DNA of 64,000 nt from Trichobilharzia regenti (lineage: Eukaryota; Platyhelminthes; Trematoda; Strigeidida; Schistosomatidae). Shown piece after piece: positions 12,320 through 25,300 of this stretch. The stretch is from NCBI GenBank assembly GCA_944472135.2, contig OX235265.1:40025459-40089458 (forward strand), in the 5' to 3' direction. Position 1 is the stretch's first letter, and every line of letters starts with the position of its first letter. A program made the position numbers and the translations under genes. The notes under the pieces are model-generated. The model saw only the letters and a program-made list of their open reading frames with translations, ran no database searches and was not told where the DNA came from.

Positions 12320-13126
12320 GCACTATACAATATTTGTAGTTACCACATGACTTTTATATTCTAGAAAAAACACTGCAAAAAGATGGTTTTTTTACAGCAA
12401 TATCTTGCTGACTGATTTAAATAATTGGAAACAGCTGACTCCTAACTTAAGTGCAAGGGTAATCACATATAAGTAATCTGAACACCTGATAGTTGTTTAA
12501 CTCGTTTACTGTCTAGCCCTTTATCAATGTACATGGAGCCGAATCAATTTAAAGCCTCAGAATTCTGGCTAGCTACTTGGGTGAGCTGGTAATACCCGAT
12601 TTAAATACTTTTGAAAACTATCTGATCAGGCTGTCGTGGTGAAGTGATACAGTCGCACGGTTAAACAATACAGTGTAGGCCAGCTGTAGTACTAACTATT
12701 TACTAGATGACCGGCAGAATTTAATCAACAAGTTTAACAGTGCAAAAATTAAAAAAAAAATCTATTTCTGAAAGATCGAATTATCAAGTAAGTATAAAAA
12801 TCTTTTATCAAGGAGAAAGAAAACAAAAATAAATTGAAATATTAGCGTCATCATAAATATTGGATAAGTTAGCTTTAAAATAATAACAGTAATTTGAAAC
12901 AATTTCGCTCTCTCTGTTATTGAATTTCGATAAATCAATTCATCGAAATAACAAGTTATTCACTCCGATCACTAGACATTTACACAGTCCCTGTAGTCTC
13001 TTTGAGGGAAAACTCAAAGGATAAACAATTATAATATAGCGAAGTCCATTGCTTATCATTTGAAAATGAAGAAATAATGAAGAGTACTTTTAATGCATCC
13101 GAAATACACGGAAGAATGAAAAGAAA
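12320..13126. other. AT-rich 3' flank of GBA2
   Basis: No second gene or recognisable repeat. The GBA2 transcript probably ends at its right edge. Confidence 0.4.
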
Positions 13127-13132
13127 TTTATT
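13127..13132 (-). promoter_or_regulatory. Candidate poly(A) signal of GBA2
   Basis: AATAAA on the minus strand starts 7 nt after the TAG stop of the last exon. If used, the 3' UTR would be very short. Other AT-rich hexamer variants lie further downstream, so the assignment is tentative. Confidence 0.4.
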
Positions 13133-13139
13133 TTCAAAT

Positions 13140-13370
13140 CTAAATATCAGTGAATTTCATACTACTATTTGTAATGTTTGAGTATGGATGTATACCGGAA
13201 AGTTCCAATGTCTGCTGAATACTCCAAATAGCTAGTGGGCGCATATATCCTGGACAACGAAAACGTCCATCAGTCATGTAGGCTTCAGGCGTTTGAAAAT
13301 GCAATCCATAAAGGTTATAGACTGTATTATAACATTTCTCAGCAATAGCAAATCCTTCATCAATCATCCC
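13140..13370 (-). CDS. GBA2: GBA2 last exon
   Basis: Encodes residues 595-670 of the in-window protein and the TAG stop. The acceptor is TTTTCAG before GGGATG (phase 0). LHFQTPEAY holds Glu623, and [15 protein letters not shown] holds Arg632 and Arg638, which in the family bind the glucose moiety. The tail after [11 protein letters not shown] is short compared with the longer C-terminal extension I recall for mammalian GBA2. Confidence 0.95.
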   Translation of the reverse strand, partial: GMIDEGFAIAEKCYNTVYNLYGLHFQTPEAYMTDGRFRCPGYMRPLAIWSIQQTLELSGIHPYSNITNSSMKFTDI

Positions 13371-16300
13371 CTGAAAACAAAAATAACAGGATATAGATTA
13401 TTCACAGGTATTATTAAAAGGGCTTAAGTAAATTAGGTTATGAAAAATTTCATCCTCTTTTATAGCTACAAGTAAAACCAATGTTTGCCATTTTTAAAAT
13501 GACAAAAAGACAGTAAACATATATATTAAAATTCAAGTATTGGTTTGTAGAGATTTGATTGGTGACAAGATTTCATCATGAGCTGACATTAGTTAGAGAA
13601 CCACTGGAAAACCTGGGGGTACTGGACGGCCGTTTCGTCCTAGTTTGGGACTCCTCATCAGTACGCACCCACTGAGATTCGAACTCAGGACGTTCTGGTT
13701 GAAAGGCGAGCTCGTAGACCATTAAGCCACTGGGACCCGTTCCAATGGCCCATGAATTCTAACTTCTGCCAATTCACGACATAGCGTGACCCCTGGTCAA
13801 TGTATTCGACGAGTATTTGTCCTCACAGCCGACCTGCTGCACCCTACTGGTCACGACTTCTCACTTAAACCCCAGGTAACTACCTACCTGAATATGGCAA
13901 GGGTATATATTAAAATATGGATATTTTTGTTGAAGGATCACCCTAAAAGTCTTGTATTTATAACATTTTAGTCCTCAAATTTAGTACAGTTTGAAAGTTC
14001 TCTGGAAATGGGTCTTTCCTTCAAGTAGAGTAATGCAAATCTACCAGTTCGGATAGTCTTTTTAAAAGTGAAACTTGAATTCAAATCATACTGAAGATGA
14101 TGGTGTTAGGATTTAGTGAAAGCACCTCAATGAGAGCATATTTATATTTCAAATTATATATATCCGAGAATTTCATCAAGCTTGAACGACAGACTTTGCA
14201 CACAAGTGAATCGACTCAGGCTGCTACACCAAAAAAAATAGCGGATAAGAGGAGAAACCAGATGAATAAAAGTGTATGAAAGAGAACAAATAAATAAATG
14301 GGTAGAAGTTAGAATTCATGAGCCATTGAATCTGGTCTCAGTGGCTAGATGGTATACGAGCTTGCCTTGTAACTGGGAGGTCCTGGGTTCGAACCCCAGT
14401 GGGTGCGTACTGCTGATGATTCTACAGAGTGGAAAACTCAATGCATTAGTTCAAATAAATTATTGGTAGACTTCTGCAAAAGAAACTTCTCGCTTTGTAC
14501 TGGCACGGTGAATGAAACTGCTGTACAACATAGTGACAAAATCTGCAGCGAAAAGTGTGTGTGTGTATACTCGCCGAATACACAAATCCAGTATAGATGC
14601 TTCAAAGTATAATTAGAAGAGAAAGCATACGCCAATGTCTCTATAAATTCACACACTGTTTTAGTGATTATTAATGAAATACATGCTTTACTGACGGCAA
14701 CAATGCGATTTTATATACACTAACTAGAAGACAAGGTTGAACGCTGTGATCTGAGGTGGCTAGCTTAGGCATTATACGGTTCTATATTTTAACTGATTAA
14801 AAATGCCCACTAAAATTTTCGAAAGATTGGATACTGAACAAAGATTACTCCTTTCGATAACTTCATCATCAGGCTCTGCAGTTTTATATACATTATAGGG
14901 AATGAATGAATTAGTGTTATGAACAATATTAATACTGTTTAAATAACATCGAATGAATAATATTGATAGATTACAGCTCAATAGCATCAACATAAAATAA
15001 GTTGAATGTCAGAAAAATTATAAAAGATAATATTACAAATTCATGAATTTATAGTCTCTACTGAAGGCTAACCAGGGCAGTAGTACGGGTTGGACTTGTT
15101 TCTTCTGAAAACAGAGCACTGGTTGTTTGAGGCGAATTGCAATAGCCTCTGCTGCTTGGAGCATCCGGTGCTTCGATGATTTCGGCAATTTATTAGGCAC
15201 CCAGTAGATTATAGAGAAGGATTCTCCAACGCTGACTGGCTCTGTGGTCGGTTTGAACCAGATGGTTCAATATCGAACAGTTAATGGTTTTCACTACACT
15301 TTTACTTAGCCATAGTGGGAGATGTTCTCGAGCGACCAGGAAAAATCAAGTTCCTAGAGCAACGGCCAATATAACTCGCCCCACAAGCACAGTTGCAGTT
15401 GAATTGGTAGATACACTTAGAAGTAACCAGCTAGTCTAGGTACTTCATCTTTCAGTTGAGGAATCGCCATCGGTCACGTAGAGAATGAGACATGTAGTTC
15501 GCCAGCATTAAAAATTCTTTGATATGATTTTCTTAATTTCTTCGCAATTATCTCACTTGGTATATCGCCCTTGAATTGCAGTTGTATACAAAGAGGCTTC
15601 TTCTTTGCGGATAGTGAGTAGTCCTTTTCCGCTTTCCTTGTCATGTGTTTCTTGATAAATTTTTCGGGATAGCTATTTTCGATCAAAGTATCACATACAA
15701 CGCCTAATTCATCTTCAATTACTTCTTCTGGGCATATAGCTGTAACTCTGTGGCTGAGGGTCTTCACTAAATTTCTTTTGTACTTGACAGGAACGAAGCT
15801 GTGAAAATGTGTATATTGTCCTGTCCAAGTGCTTTTTCTATGCAAATTTCTTTTTATACCACCATCTGGTTTTCTTGTAAGGAGGACATCCAGGAAGGCA
15901 ATTCTGTTTTGGGATTCCCCTTCGCATGTGAATTTCATAGCCGAATGTACTTCATTAAATTCAGTAATTATTGTACTGCTATCCGAATCATTATCACAAA
16001 GAATGAAGGTGTCATCTTTATATACCGGCGATAAAATGAGAACTTACTGATAAGGTTGTTCAAAGGTTCATTTTCTAGCTTACTTAGAAAGAAATCAGGC
16101 AGAATGGGACCCAATGGGAAGCCCATCGCCACCCCGTCCACTTGCCTGTGTAAAGCGTGCCGTCAAATTTGAAGTTCTCATTCATGGTACAACCTAATAA
16201 TCATTCTATATTTAATTGAGATTGGTCACAAAAAGACTGAGGGGGATTTCAACAGGCTATCAGTCGCGGGATATCAGGATACTAAGCATTAGTATTGGAT

Positions 16301-19300
16301 ATTATGATTATTATTATTATACTTTTTACAATTAGCTTTCATAAAAATAACGATTAAGAAGAAATTTACTGCATCACCCGAATCTACTTTCAAGTTATTG
16401 GTAACAATACACATATAATATTTCTACCTCGGGTTTACGTGATAACACTAATACAGATAAGACTTTTGAACTATTTAACTTCCTGGAATTTAATCGATGA
16501 TAAAAAATCGTTTAAACATATCAATCAATATTCACAAAAGGCATAATATAAATGAAATTCAAATGCTTGCATCTGCTTCACTTACCTCAGCTATCATGAG
16601 AGAGGCAAGTGAATAATTAACACCAACCCAAAATTCTTCAGCTTGAACGTTGCTAACATCAAGTTTTGAGCCTGGAAAACAACCGTTTATAGCTCCTAAA
16701 TCACCATTTTTTACACCATGCCAATTACAATTAGATATTGTTTCTAGACATTTTATTACATGATTTCTAGGTAAAATCTGAAATAAATAATAAAAAAAGC
16801 TAAACATAGCATACTTTGCAAAGTGAAATTCGTCTTTTTACGCTAAGTCACTGTTGAACATTGAACAAATTCAACTACACGAAGGTACAAAATACTGGGA
16901 TAGTAAACACTCGGTATTATCTTATTTCAAACACTTCCTTGAATCAAACTGAAGACTACAATTAGGATATCAAGTAGAAAGAATTGAAAAAACAGCACCA
17001 TCTATTGAACACTGGTTCTACTGTGGACAATCTGAAAGCGTTCGAAGTAATCAACAGGCAAAAGAAACCTAACTTGTTACATGTTTCGCTGGGGCAATCG
17101 TCATCAGATGACTGAAACTAAATCTGTATGAGCAGAAAGAGACAGTTTTAAATCTTGTTTGCACTACCTTGGTGATTTATTTGACATAACAAAGTGTAGA
17201 ATTCTGTTACGTCATATTTTTCTCCTATCCTATATCATCATCTGTCCTGTTTAGAAAATTCTATTGCTTTTCATCTAAGCATTAATCACTCAAACACTCG
17301 TTTTTGCTATTTTAGAAAAACATACTTTCTGCGTCGGTGGCACAGCGGTTAGGACTCTCGCCGACCATGCACATCTTCAGAGGTTCGATTCCCTGCCGAC
17401 GCACACGCCTGCAAAATTTGGGCTACCGATATCCATGCTGAGAATTCCATACTTGTACCAAAAATACAGTGTGTAATCAAGCTGTAATCAAAAAATTAAA
17501 AATTGTTATACTCTTTCTGCTTAGACTTTGTCCATAGCCAAAAGTGGTTCCGGACTCTGTCTTTTTGTCCTCAAGCCTGTTTATCTGATTATCTTGTGAA
17601 TAGTCAATTCTCCAGACTTTTAATTATCAAGCACTTTACATCATTGAGGGCTTATGTTACTCTTAGTTTAAATCAATTACACCTTGTTATCACGAAAAAT
17701 ATTCAAATCTTCAATGTAATTGATATTTTTGTATTGTTCAGGTTGTAGCCGATTGGGAAAAATCCTCGAAACAATTATTTTTTTAAAAAGAACTCATATT
17801 ACCTTGGTACATTTATTGTTTTTAATGTTTTCAAATGTTCTAACATAAAACTCTACATAGTTTAGAATATTGGGCCAAGTTACACTTTATGCACCACTAA
17901 CTACCAGTGGAGTGCGACCGCATCAACGACCTTGAAACGCCCACTGAGAAAGTCAGTCAAACTTGTAAAATAATGTTGTCATCATCAATGAAATATACTC
18001 ATAGAAGTGTTATGTTATTAAATGGGATATCTGGAAAGTTTCAGCTTAGGTTTGAGAGAGATTAAGTTACGGTTTAAGCTAAGGCCAAGTTAGGGTTAGG
18101 TTAATCTAATGAAGGCGACATCAGGATTGGTTCGAGTTAGATTACAGTTAGTTCAGGGATATTTTCACGTTAGGATCAGGTTCATGAAAGATCAGGGTTA
18201 TTGTTAGGGTTAGAAGACCTGAATAATTGCATGCATAGAATGTGGTTAAATTACTCTGTTCATATAATAATAGAACTTGTTCACTGTGGTAGAGTATAAT
18301 TCCATTGTGGGTAAAATTTATTTCGATAAAGCCTCACAGTGTTATACAGTAATATTTACTGATGACCACATTTCGAGCACAGTTTATTGCTCAGTAAATA
18401 TTACTGCATAATATTATGAGGCTTTATCAAAATAAATTTTACCCATAATGGAATTATGCTCTTTTGATACTCCGACCTTAAACTGAGAGCTATTTTTACC
18501 ACATATGAGAGGTGGGTATCCTCTGTAACACTTTTATACAGTTTTCACGTACATTATTTCATAAATGTATGTATTCCATACACAAAAATTCCTCCTTCAC
18601 ATGATTGGTGCGTTCGAGGTCATTCGATGATTGGTAGTTAGTGGTACTTAAAGTTTAACTTTGTCGAATATTGGTAGTAAAATAAAGAAAAATCAACGGT
18701 ACCAGCATATCAATATTAAATTTTCACCATATCAGGTGATGAATTTTGTCTCAAAACTTACTAAATTTGGTGGTACTCCAGTTACCCGCGTAAACCAATA
18801 ACCACTCAATTGACCGGCCATAACGACTTCTTTACTAGATTCATTATTTGTTTGATACGCGTAACACAAACCTTAATAGTTGGGACATACGAAAAAAAAA
18901 CCTAATGAAGGTTGAACTTTATAAACTTAATAAAAAAACACATTAAACAGAGTAGTAACTTAGGCATTCAATGGTTAATTCAGTATTTTCTATTTTACGT
19001 TTATAATTAGTCTTTAGAGTGAATCAAATCTGTAACTATGCTCTACTAAGAATGATTTCCTTTGAAACACTGATCTTCCGTAAGGTTAAGTCTACCTAAA
19101 TTTAGGTGGATTTGGAAGCGTCAGCGAAGAGAAAAAAATATGTGGCTGTTTGTTGTATTAGCCAATCATCCGCTGTAGATGTGTTACTGATTGACTAATA
19201 TGGCGAAAATCCTCGCCGTTGTAAATGCTTATATAACATAACAACTAAAAAACTGTGATTTATATCGATCCAGACGAGAAGAGTATAGAGACAGTTAATG

Positions 19301-22300
19301 CCTTCTTTCTAAATTTGACATCTCGAGGAAGCCAAGCAGGCAGTCTAGACCTCCGTAAGTGGCTCAAATTAACTGTTGAAGGACTAGTGCCAACCCTAAC
19401 TATTTTTCGACGTAATCTCATGTCGACTAACATTACCCGTCGGGGAAGACGATGGCTCTACATGTGCAACGTGTCTTAGCCATCCCAGTTTATGCAGCTC
19501 CATAACCTTATCAGTTAACTTACCCTCAGTTAACTTACTTAAATTGCACTTTGTGTCCAACCTCCATATTACTTACCATAATACACCACCCAAAAAGAGA
19601 GACAGAAGGCAGACACCTATGATCAAAGACAGCTAGCCTTTTCATAACTTCCACTTTTGATGGCCGCGTCTTATGCCTATAAAGGATAAAAGGATGAACT
19701 GCCACACAATACACGTCCTTTGATCGATAGCCGGATATCACACATCTGTGCCACAGGTGATGTAAATCAGTGAACGCAACACGCTCTGAGACTTCGTCAG
19801 CAATCAGTGCATTGGGGCTGATTTAAATTCTCAAATAAGTCAAGAAGTCAACACGCTTTACCACCTCATACCCTATTTTTAAGCTAGTAGTCGTTGCAGT
19901 CCAGTCCTGCAGTATCATCTCATATTTGATAAAGGTGAATCTCACGTCAAACACACTAAGATTTCGGTTAAAGATGCTTAGACGACTCTGCAGTTTATCA
20001 GCGTTTTCACCTATAGGCTTAATATCATCTGCATAGTATAGTTAGGCAAGAATATATATTCTACACATTAAATTAAGTACACACAGATAAATTTGTCTTT
20101 CATGATATTATTATTTATGCGTTAACTAAGAAAACAGATCAGAGTGAGAAGAAGCTGGTAGGAATTTTGTATGAATAAAATGCTAATCGATTGCGACATT
20201 CATTTCAGATGTGAGCGTGTTCTCTGAGCTAGGTGGTTCATTTGAGAAGCTTTCATTGTTCTTCTACATAACATCTTCGACGGAAACTACAATATAAAAT
20301 GGACTTATTTGAATTCGATTTAACTGTATCTCATGACAACCTTTGTCCAGATTAACTGTTAATTTGCATTAGTATTGATCATTTTTTATTGACTTAGAAT
20401 TTGACTTCTTTTGTTATGTGGCTTAATTGATAAATTTGATCTATAATAATAACGAGTAGGTTGATAGCCAGTTCGTTTGAGTACCAAGGCTTCTAGGAAT
20501 CTACTGTTTAAAATTTCTACATTCCTTGGTCAATTTGATGTCCATAATTGTCTACATACGCATCGATATGAAGAGATACATGTCGTGTCTTTGAGTTTCT
20601 TGCATTCAGAGTCAAAGGAGACTGTCGCTTTGGACAATAAAATGCTTATCATAACAGTTGATGCGATTTACTTCGTAGATCCTGTCTTCTTTTACTCTTG
20701 GGTCTTTTAATCTGCATACTATTGAATGAAGTGATGATTGTGTTGGTTTGTGTTAGATAACTATTCCGAATGGTTCTAGTACTTAAGCTATTATTTCAGA
20801 AATTTTCCCCATCCTAAGTAGGATAAATTTTCTTATAGTTTTTCAGGACGGTTTCTTACTGTTAGTTTGATTTTAGTTTAAACATTTTGTGATGAATTGT
20901 TATTATAATAAAGGTGTCCATTTTTCTTGAGGAAAGTTAATAAATATTTCTCCTAGGGAGAAAAGAAAAGGACTATTTTTTTAAACTGTCTTCGAGAAAA
21001 ATGGATACTCCAAGAGCAGACATGATATTATTGTCGGGAGTTGATTTATTCATACGAGTTTGACCATGGATTGATATTAGTTAAAAAAAACATTGAGAAC
21101 TAGGGAGTAATGGACAGCTGTTTCATCCTAGTTTGGGAGTCATCGGCAGTACGCACCCACTGGGGTCTAAACCCAGGACCTTCGGATTGCAAGGTTACCG
21201 AGCTGCTCGTACACCATTCAGCCACTGAGATCCAAATTCAGTGGCCAGCCCATGAATTCTAACTCCTGCCAATTCATGTGATTTAGCGTAACCAATGTCA
21301 TCGGCGGGAAATCCATCCTCACACTTGACTGGATGGACTTCACTGGTCACGACTTCTCACTACATGAAATTTATTAATACTAATGAAGATATAAGTATAA
21401 AACTTGGGAACTGTGGTAGAGTATAATTCCATTATAGATAAGATTTTATTTTGATAAATCACACAGTATTACACAGTAATATATACTGATGACCATGTTT
21501 CGAGCACAAACTATTGCCACTCATAATCATATCAAGTCACTACTCACACAACTTTTTCCCTTCATTTATATAATGTGTGGAATCGATTAGATATTTGGAT
21601 AAAAATCAATATGTGATAATGTACATTCAGAAATAATAATATGAGTGTTATTGATCAATTACAATCAGATGGGAAATAAGGCGAGTGTACTTATAGTCAT
21701 AATAAGTTACTTGTTAGAATGTTGTGATGTGTTTGAATTGAAATAGAATTTTGAGATTACTTGTTATCCTCTTCTGATTTGACTGGCGATAATGATATCT
21801 TCCATATTTCTGGTATTTGCATTGAGTCATTTCTATTGTATGTGTTGTATCGGGTGTAGATTCACTCAGTGAACCAGGATTCAGTAATCAATCTGTCTCT
21901 CCACTTACCTAGATTACTTCTTAGAATCTCAACTCTCTCCCACCTTATTGTGTGGTTATGTGTTAATGCATGCATGTAGTGCAAATGCTGAGCTTTATTC
22001 TAAATTACTTATCTTATCGGGGTCAACCATTCTTATCTTAGCTAAATTCTTATGTTCTGACAATCTGGTTACCCCCGATCTACTAGTTTGACCTAACTCA
22101 CAGTCATTGCAGGGTATTTTGTAAATTATATTATTTCGTTTTATTGGGTCCACCGGTCTTTTAGCCTACAGAGTTTGTCTCGGAGTGAGTTTGTAGGTTT
22201 GAATGCCACCCTAATTCCTGCTTTATTAAGAATCCTATGTAGGGTCTCAGATGTCCCCTCCTTATATGGTATAACAGTAGATAACTTATATTCTTTCTTA

Positions 22301-25300
22301 TTTATGTCATCATTATTAGTTTCACAATTATTTTTATTTTGCTTTTGGCCTTTTTCGATCTTCCTAATGTATTTTATGGGATAGTTACTTAACACCAACG
22401 CCTGTTCTATCTGTTTTATTTCATCATTTAGGTCTTTTTTGTGCTACTTAGTTCTACTGCTCGGTTTGTTAAACACTTAACTAAGCCTGCCTTAACAGTT
22501 AACGGATGAGATGAATTAAAGTCTAAATATCTATTAGAATATGTTGGTTTTTTATAAACGCTAGTGTGTAGTTTACCTTCTTCTATTCATTTTATTTTAC
22601 AATCTAACATAGCTAATTCTCCTTGTTCACTTTCCGATTCAAATGTGAATTTTATTCCCTGTACTAGTGAGCTTATGTGTGTCAAGAAGCTAGATATATG
22701 TTCTGTTTTTAACACTGTGAAAGTGTCATCCACATATCTCAACTATATTTTTGGAGTAGGATTAAATGTATTAAGAGCAATATTTTCCCAGTTAAGAATC
22801 CCACGTAAGGTCTCAGATGTCCCCTCCTAATATGTTATTATGACTATTAAAATACTCGTCTTATTTCCCATCTGATTGTAATTGATCAGTAACACTCATA
22901 TTATTATTTCTGAAAGTACATTATCTCATATTGATTTTTATTCGAATATCTAATCGATTCCATACATGTATATAAATGAAGGAAAAAGTTGTGTGAGTAG
23001 TGACTTGATATGATTATGAGTGGCAATAATTTGTGCTCGAAACGTCACCAGTGAATATTACCGTGTGATTTATCAAAATAAAATCTTATCTATAATGGAA
23101 TAATACTAATAAAGAACATTTTCAAGTGAAGAATGAGTCAAAAAGACATAAAATCGAATTCCAATAACCGAAAAATAGAAAAGTTTGTACGACTGAAAAT
23201 AAGGAGAGGTGAAATATCTTTTGGTTTTTTTTCTTATCTATTTGTTTGTTTATTTTATCCATTAATCTCTTTTGAATTTATCAACGCTGGCTGATATTTT
23301 ATTTTCTGCTGTGAGTTTTTCTCTGAAATCTTTTGGTGTTATCCAAGCCATTGATTGTTCTGTACACTTGAGAGGTTCGTTATTCACATAATTAATCGTT
23401 TGATTCTTTTCCAAACGGTAATGAAAACAGTGATATCACGCTGGAGACTGTCTTAATAAAGATAGCAACACTCGTAAAATAATTCTGCCTTAATATTCAT
23501 ATTTAAATTTTCAAGCATCGGTTTTGTTGGGATTCATTTCATGAAATCCTCCATCCAATCAAACAAAATCCCTATAAAACCAATACTTAAAAATTAATCT
23601 GATGCTCACTGGAGACTGGCCCTGTTCACGCAGTGACCTGGGGTTCTAGTGGGAAGCCATCACCAGTAGGGTATAGCAGGTTGAAGATGAGGCAGTAACT
23701 CGTCGAAGAAGACACTGCGAAATGGTCGCGCTATGTCGTGAATTGGCAGAAGTTAGAATTCGTGGGCTGGCCATTCGATCGGGTCCCAGCGGCTGTATGG
23801 TCTACGAGCTCGCCTTGTAACCAGAAGGTCCTGGGTTCGAACCCTGGCGATGGGTGTGTACTGTTGAAGAGTCCCAAACTAGGACGAAACAGCTCCACAG
23901 TACTCCCTATAGGTTTTCCAGTGGTTCTCTAACTGACTTCAGCTCATGATGAAATCCTCCATCTAATCATACTTAGATTGTGAGCTACAAGTATTCAAAT
24001 ATTATTTCAAGAGAAGTACCTCTCAAAGCATAAGTTGTCTGCTTAAATCACTGGGCTACCGGTGTTGGTTTTCACCAAAATGCTTAATCTCATTTGGATT
24101 TATCGTTGTTTTGATAGTCCAGTTATATTAAATAATCTACACATGAACTTGCACGCTAATTCAATTTGCATCCAAGTAAACACTGTGAAATTCTTCAACG
24201 AAATGGAGATATACTTCAGCTTATTACGTAAATCCTGTATGAAGAAAAATGTATTTTGGAACTAAGTACGCTGAAAATTTCTGTACCATATGTTCACATG
24301 CTGTCTGACATAAAGCTTTATTATTAGTATTCTTTTTATTATTCCTAAAAGTCTATCAACTATCTTGAAAGTCGAATTTATTTTCTCCGCCTAAACAATG
24401 ACAGCAAAGCTTACTTTTACCGTGTTATATATACTTTTTGTTATTGACCTACTAATTTCACATGCATGACTATATCTTGAAAATTTTACGCATTCTATTT
24501 ATAATGAGTAACCACTAAACTAGTATGTATTGGCAGCTTTGTGTAGTAACACTTTGAATATACCTACATACATACATACAAATGGATGATAATAATAATA
24601 ATAAATCGAAGAAAGTAACAACACACGACTGAATCACAGTGAAACCATACTACTCTACTAGAGTTAGTAAATACAGTAAGTAAGCAAATAAATAATTATA
24701 AAAATTTTCACACTACACAAAGCCAAATTAAATTATTTTTAAAAGAATTACTGTCTATGTACACTACCGATCGATCGATCGATCGGTGCATATGTTAGTT
24801 AAAGCAACCGACACTTCTATAAATTAAATGTAACAATTACAATAAACTGCGAGATTGTAGGCGCTCGATTTCCAACTAACTGGTCACGGGGTTAGAACTC
24901 CACTCCTATCTACCGAGTCTTCGGCAAATAGGTAAGCAACATTATTAGCCTTCACCCACACGATAGATATGGCTTACAGCCAATTGCATGGAGATGCAAG
25001 TAGTTGTTGATTGGTGTTAAAGCATTTAGAAAATCTTTTTTAAAAGCATCTTGAAGACAGTGAACTGAATAAAGAAGGTACAGATGTGGTGAGAGCAAGC
25101 TGCTAGCCGAATTGGTGGACAATAATTTACGTCAATGCTTATGTTACTAATATTGGTCGTGAGAAAATATGAACAAAGACTGATTCAACAACCAACCACA
25201 GAAGACTTCGCGTAGGCGGATACAATTAGCAGATAGATGATCTGACATTCAAGAAACAGTCACAAGGAGATGCAAGGTTAACTTTCTGTGAGAAACAACC

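Noticed and set aside
14403..14612. Open frames around 14272-14656
   Set aside because: They overlap a SINE and have no family motif.
17060..17115. CTGATGA and GAAAC on the minus strand (CTGATGACGATTGCCCCAGC then GAAACATG) look like a hammerhead
   Set aside because: No pairing for stem I and a C-C mismatch at the first stem II pair. Probably a Penelope-like end fragment.
18080..18220. TTAGGG-like repeats as an internal telomere tract
   Set aside because: Degenerate, scattered and present at the same place in all four TIR element copies, so part of the element.
18363..18390. Loop of the TIR-element hairpin carries GTGCTCGAAATGTGGTC, resembling a hammerhead 3' half
   Set aside because: The CTGATGA half is not present in the right place; the stem II-like GAGCA/TGCTC follows only CTGA. 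At most a relic.
24760..24790. GATC run as a regulatory palindrome array
   Set aside because: Simple tetranucleotide repeat with no other support.
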